Positions 17,419 to 26,425 of a DNA stretch of 64,000 nucleotides are shown in pieces. The notes below the pieces were generated by a model. It was given only the letters and a program-made list of their open reading frames with translations, was not told where the DNA came from and did no database searches. The position numbers and the translations under genes were made by a program. Every line of letters starts with the position of its first letter. Positions within the stretch are counted from its first letter, which is position 1. The stretch comes from an uncultured Erwinia sp. (GTDB lineage Bacteria; Pseudomonadota; Gammaproteobacteria; Enterobacterales; Enterobacteriaceae): positions 94,517 to 158,516 of the forward strand of contig CAMIKG010000005.1 in NCBI GenBank assembly GCA_946221915.1, written 5' to 3'.

Positions 17419-17528
17419 ATTCAATACTTAGCCTTGTGCGGGGTGTGGAGTGAATCCTCCTGTTCCGTTCCAGGGTTAGAGAATATCTGCTGTACCCATC
17501 AGCGGAGCACAATTGTATGAGGCGTTAT

Positions 17529-17564
17529 AGCGACTGGCGAGTGAGGCCAGGGGCGGTAGCGTGG
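17529..17564 (+). promoter_or_regulatory. Second JUMPstart/ops element (O-antigen operon)
   Basis: GCCAGGGGCGGTAGCGTGG repeats the element of the EPS leader, with an exact ops core GGCGGTAGCGTG at 17552-17563. The upstream arm (GACTGGCGAGTGAG) differs from the copy at 461-497. RfaH recruitment here would allow read-through of the roughly 19-kb O-antigen operon. It lies 149 bases before legB. Confidence 0.93.
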
Positions 17565-17712
17565 TTTTTGCTCAACCTGGTGTTCCCATGTATCCTTAAG
17601 CTTCCACGAAAAGTTACACGGCGAATCACCGCTCACACAAATGTGTCTATTTCCGACAAAAAATCTGTAGTTTGAAAAAATTTATGGGTTAGCTTAATTA
17701 AGTGAGAAAAAA

Positions 17713-18900
17713 ATGGATATGCTATCTCTTATTGGTAGAAGTAAAGAGCTTTTTAACGATGACATTGCGCAAAACGAAAAGCAATTAACTGCGATTGTCG
17801 AAAGTTCCCGTTTCCTGGTTTTAGGTGGTGCTGGTTCAATCGGGCAGTCAGTTACTAAAGAGATTTTTAAGCGAAAGCCAGCAAAACTCCATGTTGTCGA
17901 TATTAGTGAAAATAACCTTGTTGAGCTGGTAAGAGATATTCGCAGTTCATTTGGCTATATATCTGGTGATTTCCGTACTTTTGCTTTGGATATCGGCAGT
18001 ATAGAATACGATGCATTTATTCACTCTGATGGCAAATATGATTACGTATTAAATCTGTCTGCGCTAAAGCATGTACGCAGTGAGAAAGATCCCTTTACTC
18101 TCATGCGAATGATTGATGTCAATATCTTCAATACGGATAAAACCATCGTTCAGTCGATTAATGCCGGTGTGAAAAAATATTTTTGCGTATCAACTGATAA
18201 GGCTGCCAACCCAGTTAATATGATGGGAGCATCAAAACGCATCATGGAAATGTTTTTGATGCGTCGTAGTGCGCAGATTGATATTTCTACCGCACGTTTT
18301 GCTAATGTCGCATTCTCAGATGGTTCTTTGTTACATGGTTTTAATCAGCGTATTGCAAAGAGACAACCAATTGTAGCGCCGAATGATATCAAACGATATT
18401 TTGTTGTGCCGAAGGAGTCTGGCGAACTTTGCCTGATGTCATGCTTGCTGGGAGAAAATAGAGATATATTCTTCCCTAAATTGAGTGAATCTCTTCATTT
18501 GATTACTTTCGCTGAGATTGCTGAAAAATATTTGCGCCAGCGAGGCTATGAACCTTTTATTTGTGACTCTGAAGAGCAGGCGAGAGAGTTAGTTTACGCA
18601 TTACCAAAAGAAAATAAATGGCCTTGTCTGTTCACATCTAGTGATACGACGGGAGAAAAGGATTTTGAAGAGTTCTTCACAAAGAATGAAAGGCTCGATC
18701 TGGAGAGATTTTTCAACGTGGGTGTCATAAAAAATGACCTGCAATATGATGAAGAGTTGTTGAGTGTTTTTGAGGGAAGAATCAAAGAACTCAAAGAAAA
18801 AAAATCCTGGACTAAAGATGATATTGTTCAGCTGTTTTTAAAAATGCTTCCAGGTTTTACTCATAAAGAAACTGGGAAATATCTCGACAATAAAATGTGA
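17713..18900 (+). CDS. legB: LegB-type nucleotide-GlcNAc 4,6-dehydratase
   Basis: First committed enzyme of the predicted legionaminic-acid pathway: forms the 4-keto-6-deoxy sugar nucleotide from (GDP- or UDP-)GlcNAc. The 395-residue SDR protein has VLGGAGSIGQSV at about residue 36, the ALKHVRSEKDPF block and the CVSTDKAANPVNMMGASKR region with the SDR Thr and Met/Lys pair shared with CapD/PglF-like dehydratases. It is longer than PseB of pseudaminate pathways (about 330 residues). The operon order matches Campylobacter legB-legC-legG-legI. AT-rich DNA starts here. Confidence 0.85.
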   Translation: MDMLSLIGRSKELFNDDIAQNEKQLTAIVESSRFLVLGGAGSIGQSVTKEIFKRKPAKLHVVDISENNLVELVRDIRSSFGYISGDFRTFALDIGSIEYDAFIHSDGKYDYVLNLSALKHVRSEKDPFTLMRMIDVNIFNTDKTIVQSINAGVKKYFCVSTDKAANPVNMMGASKRIMEMFLMRRSAQIDISTARFANVAFSDGSLLHGFNQRIAKRQPIVAPNDIKRYFVVPKESGELCLMSCLLGENRDIFFPKLSESLHLITFAEIAEKYLRQRGYEPFICDSEEQARELVYALPKENKWPCLFTSSDTTGEKDFEEFFTKNERLDLERFFNVGVIKNDLQYDEELLSVFEGRIKELKEKKSWTKDDIVQLFLKMLPGFTHKETGKYLDNKM

Positions 18901-18907
18901 GGATGTA

Positions 18908-20056
18908 ATGAACGGTGATCTGATTAGGTTTGTCAGAGATATCTATAAAACGGATGAGTTTATTCCCTTACATGCTCCGACTTTTTCCGGTAACGAAAAA
19001 GAGTTTGTACTTGATACAATCGACAGTACTTTTGTTTCAAGTGTCGGGAAATATGTCGATCGCTTTGAAGAACAGATACAGATGTACACAGGATCACCAC
19101 GTGCAGTTGCGACCGTAAATGGTACCGCTGCGTTGCATACTGCTCTGTATATGGCTGGTGTCCGTGCAGATGATTTGGTTATTACTCAGGCTCTGACTTT
19201 CGTTGCGACCTGCAATGCGCTCTATCATATTGGTGCGGAACCTGTTTTTGTTGATATTTCCCGAACCAGCCTCGGATTATGCCCATGGGCGTTATCCGCC
19301 TGGCTGGAAGAGCACGCGCGACTTGATGAAAGTAATATTTGCCGCCATAAAAAAACAGGTCGTGTGATCAGAGCTGTAGTGCCTATGCATACCTTTGGGC
19401 ATCCCGTTGAACTGGACGAGATCGATGCGATTTGCACGCAGTGGAACTTAACGTTAATTGAGGATGCCGCTGAGAGTTTAGGATCTTTTTACAAAGGCAA
19501 GCATACCGGAACTATCGGACGTTTTGCCGCAGTCAGCTTTAATGGCAATAAAATTGTCACAACTGGTGGCGGCGGCATGGTGCTCTGCAAGTATGAAGAA
19601 GATGGCAAGAGAACAAAACACGTTACAACAACAGCTAAAATTCCACATCCCTATGAGTTCTACCATGACGAGCCTGGATTTAACTTCCGCATGCCAAATT
19701 TAAATGCGGCCTTAGGCTGTGCGCAAATGGAATCGCTCCCGCGATTTCTTGTAGAAAAACGCGCTATCGCAGAACAATATGCCCAATTCTTTGCTGGCAG
19801 CGATTTCCAGTTTGTATCTGAACCGGCATATGCGAAATCAAACTACTGGCTGAATGCCATAATCTGTCCTGATGTTGATGCTCGTGAAAAGCTACTGCAG
19901 GAAACCAATGCCAGTGGTGTCATGACGCGCCCAATCTGGAAACTGATGCATCGGTTACCAATGTTCAAAGACTGCTACCGGGATGAGCTTACTAATTCTG
20001 AATGGATTGAGCACCACCTCATCAATTTACCCAGTTCACCGACTCAAACCGCATAA
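18908..20056 (+). CDS. legC: LegC-type PLP aminotransferase
   Basis: Predicted to aminate C4 of the 4-keto-6-deoxy sugar nucleotide made by LegB. The 382-residue protein is of the DegT/DnrJ/EryC1/StrS family: PLHAPTFSGNEKEFV at the N terminus, VNGTAALHTALYMAGV, ALTFVATCNAL, VIEDAAES-like LIEDAAESLGS, and the PLP lysine in AVSFNGNKIVTTGGGGM (Lys about 215). It starts seven bases after legB. The substrate assignment rests on operon context. Confidence 0.88.
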   Translation: MNGDLIRFVRDIYKTDEFIPLHAPTFSGNEKEFVLDTIDSTFVSSVGKYVDRFEEQIQMYTGSPRAVATVNGTAALHTALYMAGVRADDLVITQALTFVATCNALYHIGAEPVFVDISRTSLGLCPWALSAWLEEHARLDESNICRHKKTGRVIRAVVPMHTFGHPVELDEIDAICTQWNLTLIEDAAESLGSFYKGKHTGTIGRFAAVSFNGNKIVTTGGGGMVLCKYEEDGKRTKHVTTTAKIPHPYEFYHDEPGFNFRMPNLNAALGCAQMESLPRFLVEKRAIAEQYAQFFAGSDFQFVSEPAYAKSNYWLNAIICPDVDAREKLLQETNASGVMTRPIWKLMHRLPMFKDCYRDELTNSEWIEHHLINLPSSPTQTA

Positions 20057-20062
20057 AATATC

Positions 20063-21217
20063 ATGAAAACTATCGCCGTATTTACAGGTACTCGTGCTGA
20101 GTATGGGTTGCTGGTTCCTCTCATGAGAGCAATAGAGCAGGATACTGAACTCACGCTGCGTCTGCTGGTTACCGGGATGCACCTGTCACCTGAGTTTGGC
20201 AGCACATGGCGCCAGATTGAGGAGGATGGCTTTAAAGTTGATGAAAAAATTGAAATTCTCCTCTCTTCAGACAGTGCTGTTGGCGTAGCCAAAAGTATGG
20301 GACTTGGCATTATTGGTTTCGCTGATGTACTGGCGCGTAGTGATGCTAATGCTGTAGTTATTCTCGGAGATCGATTTGAAGCGCTGGCAATAGCACAGAC
20401 GGCGATGATCATGCGGATGCCAGTAGTACATTTGCATGGCGGAGAAATCACTGAAGGAGCCTATGATGATGCCATCAGACATGCGATAAGCAAACTCAGT
20501 TATTTGCATTTTGCTTCAACGGAAGAGCACCGGCGTCGAATTATTCAGTTAGGTGAACACCCGGATCGTGTATTTAATGTCGGTGCAATTGGGCTGGATA
20601 ATATTGTAAATGCCGAAGTGCTTAGTTTTGACGAGCTGAAAAACTCCTTGCCAAAGCAAGTCAATATGCCTTATTTATTGCTCACTTATCATCCTGTTAC
20701 GCTGGCAGACGAAGACCCTGAACTGACATTCGGCAATATTATCGAAGCACTTAAGCTGTATCCTGGCTATCAGATTATTGTGACCTACCCTAATGCTGAT
20801 GATGGTGGCCGCCGCATTATTCCAATGATTGAGCAATGGGCGAACTCAGACGCTGGCAGGGTGATTGCCATTCCTTCACTTGGTTATAAACGCTACCTGG
20901 CGGCGGTGAAATATGCGTCTGCAGTTATCGGAAACTCGTCCAGTGGATTGATTGAAGTGCCATCTCTAAATGTTGCCACGGTCGATATTGGCTGCCGGCA
21001 GCAAGGGCGTACTGCAGCAGAATCCGTGATCCATTGTGCGACTGGTCGTGATGATATTGTTGCAGCAATTAAAACTGCGCTGCAGGAAACGAAAAAGTTG
21101 AAACAAACTCCTGTCGTCAATCCTTATGGTTCTGGTGATACGGCAAATAAAATTATCCATATCCTTAAAACGGCCAATATCAGCAGAACCAAGCAGTTTT
21201 ATGATGTGACTGAGTAG
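20063..21217 (+). CDS. legG: LegG/NeuC-type hydrolysing 2-epimerase
   Basis: Predicted to invert C2 and release the nucleotide, giving 2,4-diacetamido-2,4,6-trideoxymannose for the synthase LegI. The 384-residue protein is a NeuC-family GT-B-fold hydrolysing UDP-GlcNAc 2-epimerase: VFTGTRAEYGLL at the N terminus, ILGDRFEALA, HLHGGEITEGAYDDAIRHAISK, YHPVT, and GNSSSGLIEVPSL in the C-terminal domain. This epimerase type distinguishes legionaminate/sialate routes from pseudaminate routes, which use PseG. It is six bases downstream of legC. Confidence 0.9.
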   Translation: MKTIAVFTGTRAEYGLLVPLMRAIEQDTELTLRLLVTGMHLSPEFGSTWRQIEEDGFKVDEKIEILLSSDSAVGVAKSMGLGIIGFADVLARSDANAVVILGDRFEALAIAQTAMIMRMPVVHLHGGEITEGAYDDAIRHAISKLSYLHFASTEEHRRRIIQLGEHPDRVFNVGAIGLDNIVNAEVLSFDELKNSLPKQVNMPYLLLTYHPVTLADEDPELTFGNIIEALKLYPGYQIIVTYPNADDGGRRIIPMIEQWANSDAGRVIAIPSLGYKRYLAAVKYASAVIGNSSSGLIEVPSLNVATVDIGCRQQGRTAAESVIHCATGRDDIVAAIKTALQETKKLKQTPVVNPYGSGDTANKIIHILKTANISRTKQFYDVTE

Positions 21218-21227
21218 CGAGAAAAAA

Positions 21228-22307
21228 ATGACTAAAACTTATATTATCGCGGAAGCTGGTGTGAATCATAATGGTAGTGAAGCACTGGCGTTTAAGCTTG
21301 TTGATGCTGCACTGGCTGCTGGTGCGGATGTTGTTAAATTTCAGACCTTTAAGGCTAAAAACTTAGTCACAAAATCAGCACGTCAAGCTGACTATCAGAT
21401 CAAAAATACTCAGGTAGTTGAATCACAATATGAAATGCTCAGCCGGCTTGAATTAAGTTATGAGGCACACCATAAGCTTATTGCTTATTGCAATGATAAA
21501 GGCATTGAGTTTTTGTCAACGGCATTTGACCATGAAAGTCTGGATTTTCTTGTAAATGATCTGGGATTACAAAGGCTTAAAATCCCATCAGGCGAAATTA
21601 CGAATGCTCCTTTAGTGCTGGCTCATGCCCGTACCGGGTGTGATTTAATTGTTTCAACAGGTATGGCATCTCTGAGCGAAATTGAAGCCGTGTTGGGAGT
21701 GATCGCTTTTGGCTACATGACCGATGAAAACAGCGAACCCGATGTTAAGGCTTTTGAGGATGCCTATTTTTCTGAGGCGGGCCAAAAGGTACTGAAAGAA
21801 AAAGTGACCCTGCTGCACTGCACTACTGAATATCCGGCTCCTTTTGACGAAACTAATTTGAAAGTGATGGACACCTTAGCCGGGGCGTTCGGTTTACCCG
21901 TTGGATATTCAGATCACACTAAAGGCATTGCAGTGTCTGTGGCTGCAGCCGCGCGTGGCGCGGTGGTGGTCGAAAAACATTTTACACTTGATAAAAATAT
22001 GGAAGGGCCTGACCACAAAGCCTCTCTCAATCCTGACGAGCTGAAAGCGATGGTTGAGGCCATCAGGGAAATAGAACTAGCGATAGGGCATGGCAGAAAA
22101 GGGCCGACAGCCTCCGAAATCAGCAACAAAATCGTTGCGCGCAAAAGCCTTGTCGCTGCCACAAATATTCTTAAGGGTGAAGCTTTCTCCCCAGGCAATC
22201 TTGAAGTTAAACGTCCGGGTTCTGGTATGTCTCCTTACCGCTACTGGGATATGATGGGCCATGTGGCATCCCGGGATTATGATGCCGGAGAATTGATCGT
22301 TGAATAA
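21228..22307 (+). CDS. legI: LegI/NeuB-type nonulosonic acid synthase
   Basis: Condenses the diacetamido-trideoxyhexose with phosphoenolpyruvate to make the nine-carbon acid. The 359-residue protein has a NeuB barrel (IIAEAGVNHNGSEALAFKL at the N terminus, KFQTFKAKNLVT, LSTAFDHESLDFL, IPSGEITNAP, STGMASLSEIEAVL, LLHCTTEYPAPF, GYSDHT, EKHFTLD) and a C-terminal SAF/antifreeze-like domain (about residues 300-359). The product depends on the stereochemistry set upstream. Its stop overlaps the next start (TTGAATAA). Confidence 0.92.
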   Translation: MTKTYIIAEAGVNHNGSEALAFKLVDAALAAGADVVKFQTFKAKNLVTKSARQADYQIKNTQVVESQYEMLSRLELSYEAHHKLIAYCNDKGIEFLSTAFDHESLDFLVNDLGLQRLKIPSGEITNAPLVLAHARTGCDLIVSTGMASLSEIEAVLGVIAFGYMTDENSEPDVKAFEDAYFSEAGQKVLKEKVTLLHCTTEYPAPFDETNLKVMDTLAGAFGLPVGYSDHTKGIAVSVAAAARGAVVVEKHFTLDKNMEGPDHKASLNPDELKAMVEAIREIELAIGHGRKGPTASEISNKIVARKSLVAATNILKGEAFSPGNLEVKRPGSGMSPYRYWDMMGHVASRDYDAGELIVE

Positions 22308-22938
22308 AAAAATTGTCATGATTGGCGCCGGAGGCCATGCCTCGGTGCTTGCCGACATTCTCATTGGCAACGGTCAGTCGATTTACGCCGTTAGTAGCCC
22401 CGAAGCGCCAAAAAATAAAATACTCGCTTCATGCGGACAGCATCTTATATCTGATGATGAAATACTGGGACTTTCACCGGATGATGTGATCCTGGTCAAT
22501 GGCATTGGTTCTATTCCGGGACGCACACATCGAGTTTCTATTGCCAATAAATTCAGGTCGTTAGGCTATGAGTTTATGAATATTATTGCTGCCTCAGCTT
22601 TAGTCTCTACTCAGTGTGAAATTGGCAACGGAGTACAGATTCTCACCCGGGCAATCATACAACCGGGTTGTGTTATCGGTGATGATGTCATCATTAACAC
22701 AGGCGCTATCGTTGAACATGATTGCCAGATCGGTACCGGAGTGCATTTGGCGCCTGGTGTCGTTCTGAGTGGCGGTGTGAATATTGGGCAATATACTCAT
22801 CTGGGCACCAATTCTACGGTTATCCAGGGACTCTCCGTTGCCGAAAATAGTGTTATTGGTGCGGGCGTAACCATTAATAAAAGCATCGAAGTTGCATCCA
22901 TTGTTTATCCGGCAAAACCTTATATACGGAGTTTATAG
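22300..22938 (+). CDS. legH: LegH/NeuD/PglD-like acetyltransferase
   Basis: Predicted 4-N-acetyltransferase of the legionaminic-acid pathway, using acetyl-CoA. The N-terminal Rossmann-like domain (KKIVMIGAGGHASVLADIL) is followed by left-handed beta-helix hexapeptide repeats (about residues 95-200, for example IGNGVQILTRAIIQPGCVIGDDV), as in PglD and NeuD. The likely start is TTG at 22300, giving MNKKIVMIGAGGHA as in homologues, with an 8-base overlap with legI. An internal ATG at 22318 would trim the conserved beta strand. A NeuD-like O-acetyltransferase role is the alternative. Confidence 0.82.
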   Translation: MNKKIVMIGAGGHASVLADILIGNGQSIYAVSSPEAPKNKILASCGQHLISDDEILGLSPDDVILVNGIGSIPGRTHRVSIANKFRSLGYEFMNIIAASALVSTQCEIGNGVQILTRAIIQPGCVIGDDVIINTGAIVEHDCQIGTGVHLAPGVVLSGGVNIGQYTHLGTNSTVIQGLSVAENSVIGAGVTINKSIEVASIVYPAKPYIRSL

Positions 22939-22939
22939 A

Positions 22940-24004
22940 ATGACGGCTAAATGGGAGCTGGTACTTTTAAAAACAACAAACACTATCAAAGACGCCTTAA
23001 AAATAATAGATGAGCAGGCATCCAGAATCGCGCTGGTTGTTGACAATGATAGAAAGTTGCTCGGAACTATCACTGACGGTGATATTCGCAGAGGTTTGTT
23101 AAAAAATTATACGATGGATACCTCGGTTGCATCGATAATGAACCAAAATCCAGTAACAGTCTCGCCGGATACTTCGGTGAAAAATATGAAAGAATTAATG
23201 TTAAAATATGGAATTCTTTCGTTGCCTGTTGTTGAGAATGGTGTGGTCGTCGGATTAAAACAACTCACTGAAAGAAACAATAAACAAGAGTATAGTAATC
23301 CAGTCTTTCTTATGGCCGGTGGATTTGGCACACGCTTGCGCCCCCTGACAGATACCTGTCCGAAGCCACTACTTAAAGTTGGTGACAAACCTATCCTGGA
23401 AATTACCTTAATTAACTTTATTAATTATGGCTTCAGGAATTTTTATATATCAACACATTATATGCCTGAGAAAATCATCGAGCACTTTGGTAACGGTGAA
23501 AAATGGGGCGTGAATATTCACTATGTTCACGAGGAGCATCCATTAGGTACTGGTGGTGCTTTAGGGCTGTTGCCTGAAGATATTGACTCATCACCTCTTA
23601 TCATGATTAACGGTGATATACTTACAACCATTGATTTTGAAAAATTACTTGATTTTCATATTAAATCTAAAGCTGATGCAACTATGTGCGTAAGAGAGTA
23701 TGAATATCAGGTTCCGTATGGTGTGATTTACGGCGAGGGTAGTAAAGTTCTGCGGATGGAAGAGAAACCAATGCAGCGATTTTATGTTAATGCAGGGATT
23801 TATGTCTTAAATAACGATATTATCAGAAGTGTTCATGAAAATATAAAAATAGACATGCCTGGCCTGCTGGAAAGCAAGATAGAAAAAAATGGCAGTGTCA
23901 TGATGTTCCCTATACATGAGTATTGGCTGGATATTGGCCGTATGGATGATTTTAAACGTGCTCAGGCCGATATTAATAGTCTGGAGTTTCGGTCTAATGA
24001 ATAA
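22940..24004 (+). CDS. ptmE: PtmE-type CBS-domain sugar-1-phosphate nucleotidyltransferase
   Basis: Predicted to make the GDP-glucosamine-type precursor of legionaminic acid (PtmE guanylyltransferase in Campylobacter). Two CBS motifs occupy about residues 1-115 (ALVVDNDRKLLGTITDGDIRRG, then SVASIMNQNPVTVSPDTSV), followed by a nucleotidyltransferase domain with MAGGFGTRLRPLTDTCPKPLLKVG and the metal-binding NGD. I chose ATG at 22940 (354 residues, GGAG upstream). An upstream in-frame start at 22892 would run deep into legH. GTP specificity is inferred from family and context. Confidence 0.83.
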   Translation: MTAKWELVLLKTTNTIKDALKIIDEQASRIALVVDNDRKLLGTITDGDIRRGLLKNYTMDTSVASIMNQNPVTVSPDTSVKNMKELMLKYGILSLPVVENGVVVGLKQLTERNNKQEYSNPVFLMAGGFGTRLRPLTDTCPKPLLKVGDKPILEITLINFINYGFRNFYISTHYMPEKIIEHFGNGEKWGVNIHYVHEEHPLGTGGALGLLPEDIDSSPLIMINGDILTTIDFEKLLDFHIKSKADATMCVREYEYQVPYGVIYGEGSKVLRMEEKPMQRFYVNAGIYVLNNDIIRSVHENIKIDMPGLLESKIEKNGSVMMFPIHEYWLDIGRMDDFKRAQADINSLEFRSNE

Positions 24005-24953
24005 GATTGGGCTTGTTGGTTTAGGCAGTATCGGAAAACGTCACGTTGCCAATATCAGGAAGCTTTATCCATCGTGTGATCTCTTTGTTTGTTCTTCAAG
24101 TGGAAGACGATATGAAGATAATATCAACTATCATGTGGTGGATAATGTACAGGCTATTGCGGCTGAAGAACCTGATTTTGTCATTATCTCTAGCCCCGCT
24201 CCATACCATCTTGAACACATAAGCTTTTTTCAAAGAAAAAATATACCTGTTTTAGTAGAAAAGCCACTGGCCTCCTCAATGGAGGATATTTTATCTACAC
24301 CAGTGAACAGTAACAGATTAGCTGTTGCTTATTGCCTGCGTTATCTGCCTGCCGCCCGTCTATTGAAGACGATTATTGAAAGCGCGGAATATGGAAAAAT
24401 TTACAATATAGATGCGTGTGTCGGGCAGTTCCTGCCTGACTGGCGAAAAGATAAAAACTATCGAGATTCTGTTTCTGCTTCAAAAAAACTGGGTGGTGGA
24501 GCTCTTCTGGAATTGAGCCATGAGTTTGATATGCTGAATTACCTTAGTGGTGATTTAGTGTTTCAGTATGCCTACCTAAGAACACATCAGGAACTTGGCC
24601 TTGATGTCGAGGAAATTGCTGACGTTTTCCTTGTTTCGCGCAATGAGATTCTTTGCCGCTTGCATCTTGATTTTATTCAAAAGAAAGCCGAACGAAAAAT
24701 AAAAATCATTGCTCAGTTTGCAACTATTGTATGGGATGTCATCGCGAACAGAATAACGGCAAATATGGCGAATGAAACCCGCATTCTGTATGATGAGGCC
24801 GGCTACGATAAGAATAATATGTACCTGAGTATGATAAAAGATTTTGAAAATCTTGTGTATGGCAAAGAGAATACATGCGTCTCAATGCAAGAGGCCGCAC
24901 AGATTATCGAGATTATTGAAAATGTGAAAGATAAAGGTGTCTGGAGCAATTAA
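23997..24953 (+). CDS. ptmF: Gfo/Idh/MocA oxidoreductase (PtmF-like)
   Basis: NAD(P)-dependent sugar oxidoreductase family protein of 318 residues. It shows the Rossmann motif GLVGLGSIGKRHVANIRKL at the N terminus and the family signature LVEKPLA near residue 95. A GGGALLELSHEFDMLNYL block around residue 173 corresponds to the substrate-binding H-D region. The ATG at 23997 overlaps ptmE by 8 bases (ATGAATAA). PtmF-like proteins accompany ptmE, legF and ptmA in Campylobacter flagellin loci; the exact reaction is not certain, possibly early glucosamine supply. The symbol is by position and family. Confidence 0.72.
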   Translation: MNKIGLVGLGSIGKRHVANIRKLYPSCDLFVCSSSGRRYEDNINYHVVDNVQAIAAEEPDFVIISSPAPYHLEHISFFQRKNIPVLVEKPLASSMEDILSTPVNSNRLAVAYCLRYLPAARLLKTIIESAEYGKIYNIDACVGQFLPDWRKDKNYRDSVSASKKLGGGALLELSHEFDMLNYLSGDLVFQYAYLRTHQELGLDVEEIADVFLVSRNEILCRLHLDFIQKKAERKIKIIAQFATIVWDVIANRITANMANETRILYDEAGYDKNNMYLSMIKDFENLVYGKENTCVSMQEAAQIIEIIENVKDKGVWSN

Positions 24954-25646
24954 ATGAGTAATTATGCTTTTATCTTTGCCCGGGGTGGCTCAAAAGGACT
25001 TCCTGGGAAAAATATAAAAAAACTTAATGGAATACCATTGATTGCATATTCAATTAATGTAGCGATGAGTATTGAAAGTATCAAAGAAGTATTTGTATCC
25101 ACTGACGATAGCGAGATTGCTTCAGTAGCAAAAGAATACGGTGCTACAGTAATCCGCAGACCAGAAAATCTGGCTACTGACAATAGCCCAGAGTGGCTCT
25201 CATGGCGGCATGCTATAGAGTGGGTTCGTTGCAACCGCGGCTCAATCTCTCAGTTTATTAGTCTGCCAGCAACAAGTCCCCTGAGAAACAAACAGGATGT
25301 TAACGCTGCTTTAGTGCGGCTGCGGGATACAGGCGCCGATATTTGTATTGGCATAACACCAGCCAATCGTAGTCCGTACTTCAATATGGTGACGGAAAAA
25401 AATAATAGTGAACTACACCTGGTCATTACGCCTGAAGGTGAAGTGTCACGACGGCAGGATGCACCTGCTGTGTATGATATTACAACTGTAGTTTATGCGG
25501 CAAACCCGGAATTCATTATGTCACATAATTCCCTTTTTTCAGGGAAAGTGGTTGGGGTGGAAATTCCGAAAGAGAGGGCTGTTGATATCGATGACATTTA
25601 TGATTTCCTCCTCGCGGAAGTCATCATCAGCAAGAAGGAGGTCTGA
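24954..25646 (+). CDS. legF: LegF/NeuA-type CMP-nonulosonate cytidylyltransferase
   Basis: Activates legionaminic acid with CTP to CMP-Leg, the donor for the transferase. The 230-residue protein has FIFARGGSKGLPGKNIKKLNG (nucleotide-binding P-loop-like motif) at the N terminus, VSTDDSEIASVAKEYGA, RPENLATDNSPEW and SLPATSPLRNKQDV, all diagnostic of NeuA/LegF. Its ATG directly follows the ptmF stop. The family does not itself separate sialic from legionaminic acid. Confidence 0.9.
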   Translation: MSNYAFIFARGGSKGLPGKNIKKLNGIPLIAYSINVAMSIESIKEVFVSTDDSEIASVAKEYGATVIRRPENLATDNSPEWLSWRHAIEWVRCNRGSISQFISLPATSPLRNKQDVNAALVRLRDTGADICIGITPANRSPYFNMVTEKNNSELHLVITPEGEVSRRQDAPAVYDITTVVYAANPEFIMSHNSLFSGKVVGVEIPKERAVDIDDIYDFLLAEVIISKKEV

Positions 25647-25648
25647 AA

Positions 25649-26401
25649 ATGAAAGGGAAAAGTATCCTCGTCGCCGGTTGTTCAGGATTGCTGGGTTGTG
25701 CAGTTACAAAGTCTTTAATAGAAAAAGGTGTGCATGTTATAGCTGCAGACATTTCACCGGAACGTTTTGAAAAAGAATTTACTGAGCTGAGTGATGTGTC
25801 TGAGGGGAATGTCGAATTTGCTAAAATCGATATCACTAATGAAGAATCTATAATTAATCTCTTTGACAGAATTGAAGTTGATGGGGCAATAAATTGTACC
25901 TACCCCAGAAACAAAGAATATGGCAAGCACTTTTTCGATGTTTCTTTATCCAGCTTTAACGAAAATTTATCTTTACATCTGGGCTCTGCATTTTTATTTA
26001 CGCAGCAGGCCGCAAGATATTTTGAAAAAAATAAAAAGCCATTCTCACTGGTCAATGTATCATCGATTTATGGAGTTGTAGCACCTAAGTTCGAAATTTA
26101 TAATAATACTCCTATGACGATGCCTGTCGAATATGCCGCGATTAAATCCGCTTTAATACATCTCAATAAATATGTAGTAAGTTATATAAATGATAGTCGC
26201 TTTAGAATTAACAGCATCAGTCCGGGGGGGATTTATGACAAACAGCCTGAAGAATTTCTTTTAGCATATAAAAAGCAGACACATGGCAAAGGTATGCTCG
26301 ATGTTTCCGATATGTTAGGTACAATACTTTTCTTGCTATCTGATGAGTCAAAATATATTACCGGTCAAAACATTATTGTTGATGACGGTTTTAGCTTGTA
26401 A
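25649..26401 (+). CDS. ptmA: SDR-family dehydrogenase (PtmA-like)
   Basis: Classical short-chain dehydrogenase/reductase of 250 residues. It has a glycine motif in VAGCSGLLGCAVTKSL, catalytic Ser in VNVSSIYG and the Tyr/Lys pair in VEYAAIKSALIHL near residue 160. The glycine motif is slightly unusual (G-C-S-G-L-L-G). Position next to legF and a PtmF-like gene suggests PtmA of the Campylobacter legionaminate set; its precise step is unsettled. A strong AAGGAGG ribosome binding site overlaps the legF end. It is the last of the nine sugar-synthesis genes. Confidence 0.78.
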   Translation: MKGKSILVAGCSGLLGCAVTKSLIEKGVHVIAADISPERFEKEFTELSDVSEGNVEFAKIDITNEESIINLFDRIEVDGAINCTYPRNKEYGKHFFDVSLSSFNENLSLHLGSAFLFTQQAARYFEKNKKPFSLVNVSSIYGVVAPKFEIYNNTPMTMPVEYAAIKSALIHLNKYVVSYINDSRFRINSISPGGIYDKQPEEFLLAYKKQTHGKGMLDVSDMLGTILFLLSDESKYITGQNIIVDDGFSL

Positions 26402-26425
26402 GTCGAAATTCATTACGAGATTAAA

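Larger units (their letters stand above)
17268..17712 (+). other. Promoter and leader region of the O-antigen operon
   Basis: No gene is visible. The region holds a candidate extended -10 promoter at 17410-17418, a JUMPstart/ops element at 17529-17564, and about 150 bases of leader before legB. A dyad around 17362-17386 (ATTAG/CTAAT) could be an operator or simply a hairpin. Confidence 0.6.

Noticed and set aside
17713..26401. Pseudaminic-acid or sialic-acid pathway instead of legionaminic acid
   Set aside because: No PseG-type hydrolase is present and the 2-epimerase is NeuC-like, which disfavours pseudaminate; the dehydratase, aminotransferase and acetyltransferase would be unneeded for Neu5Ac. 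Stereochemistry still needs chemical proof.
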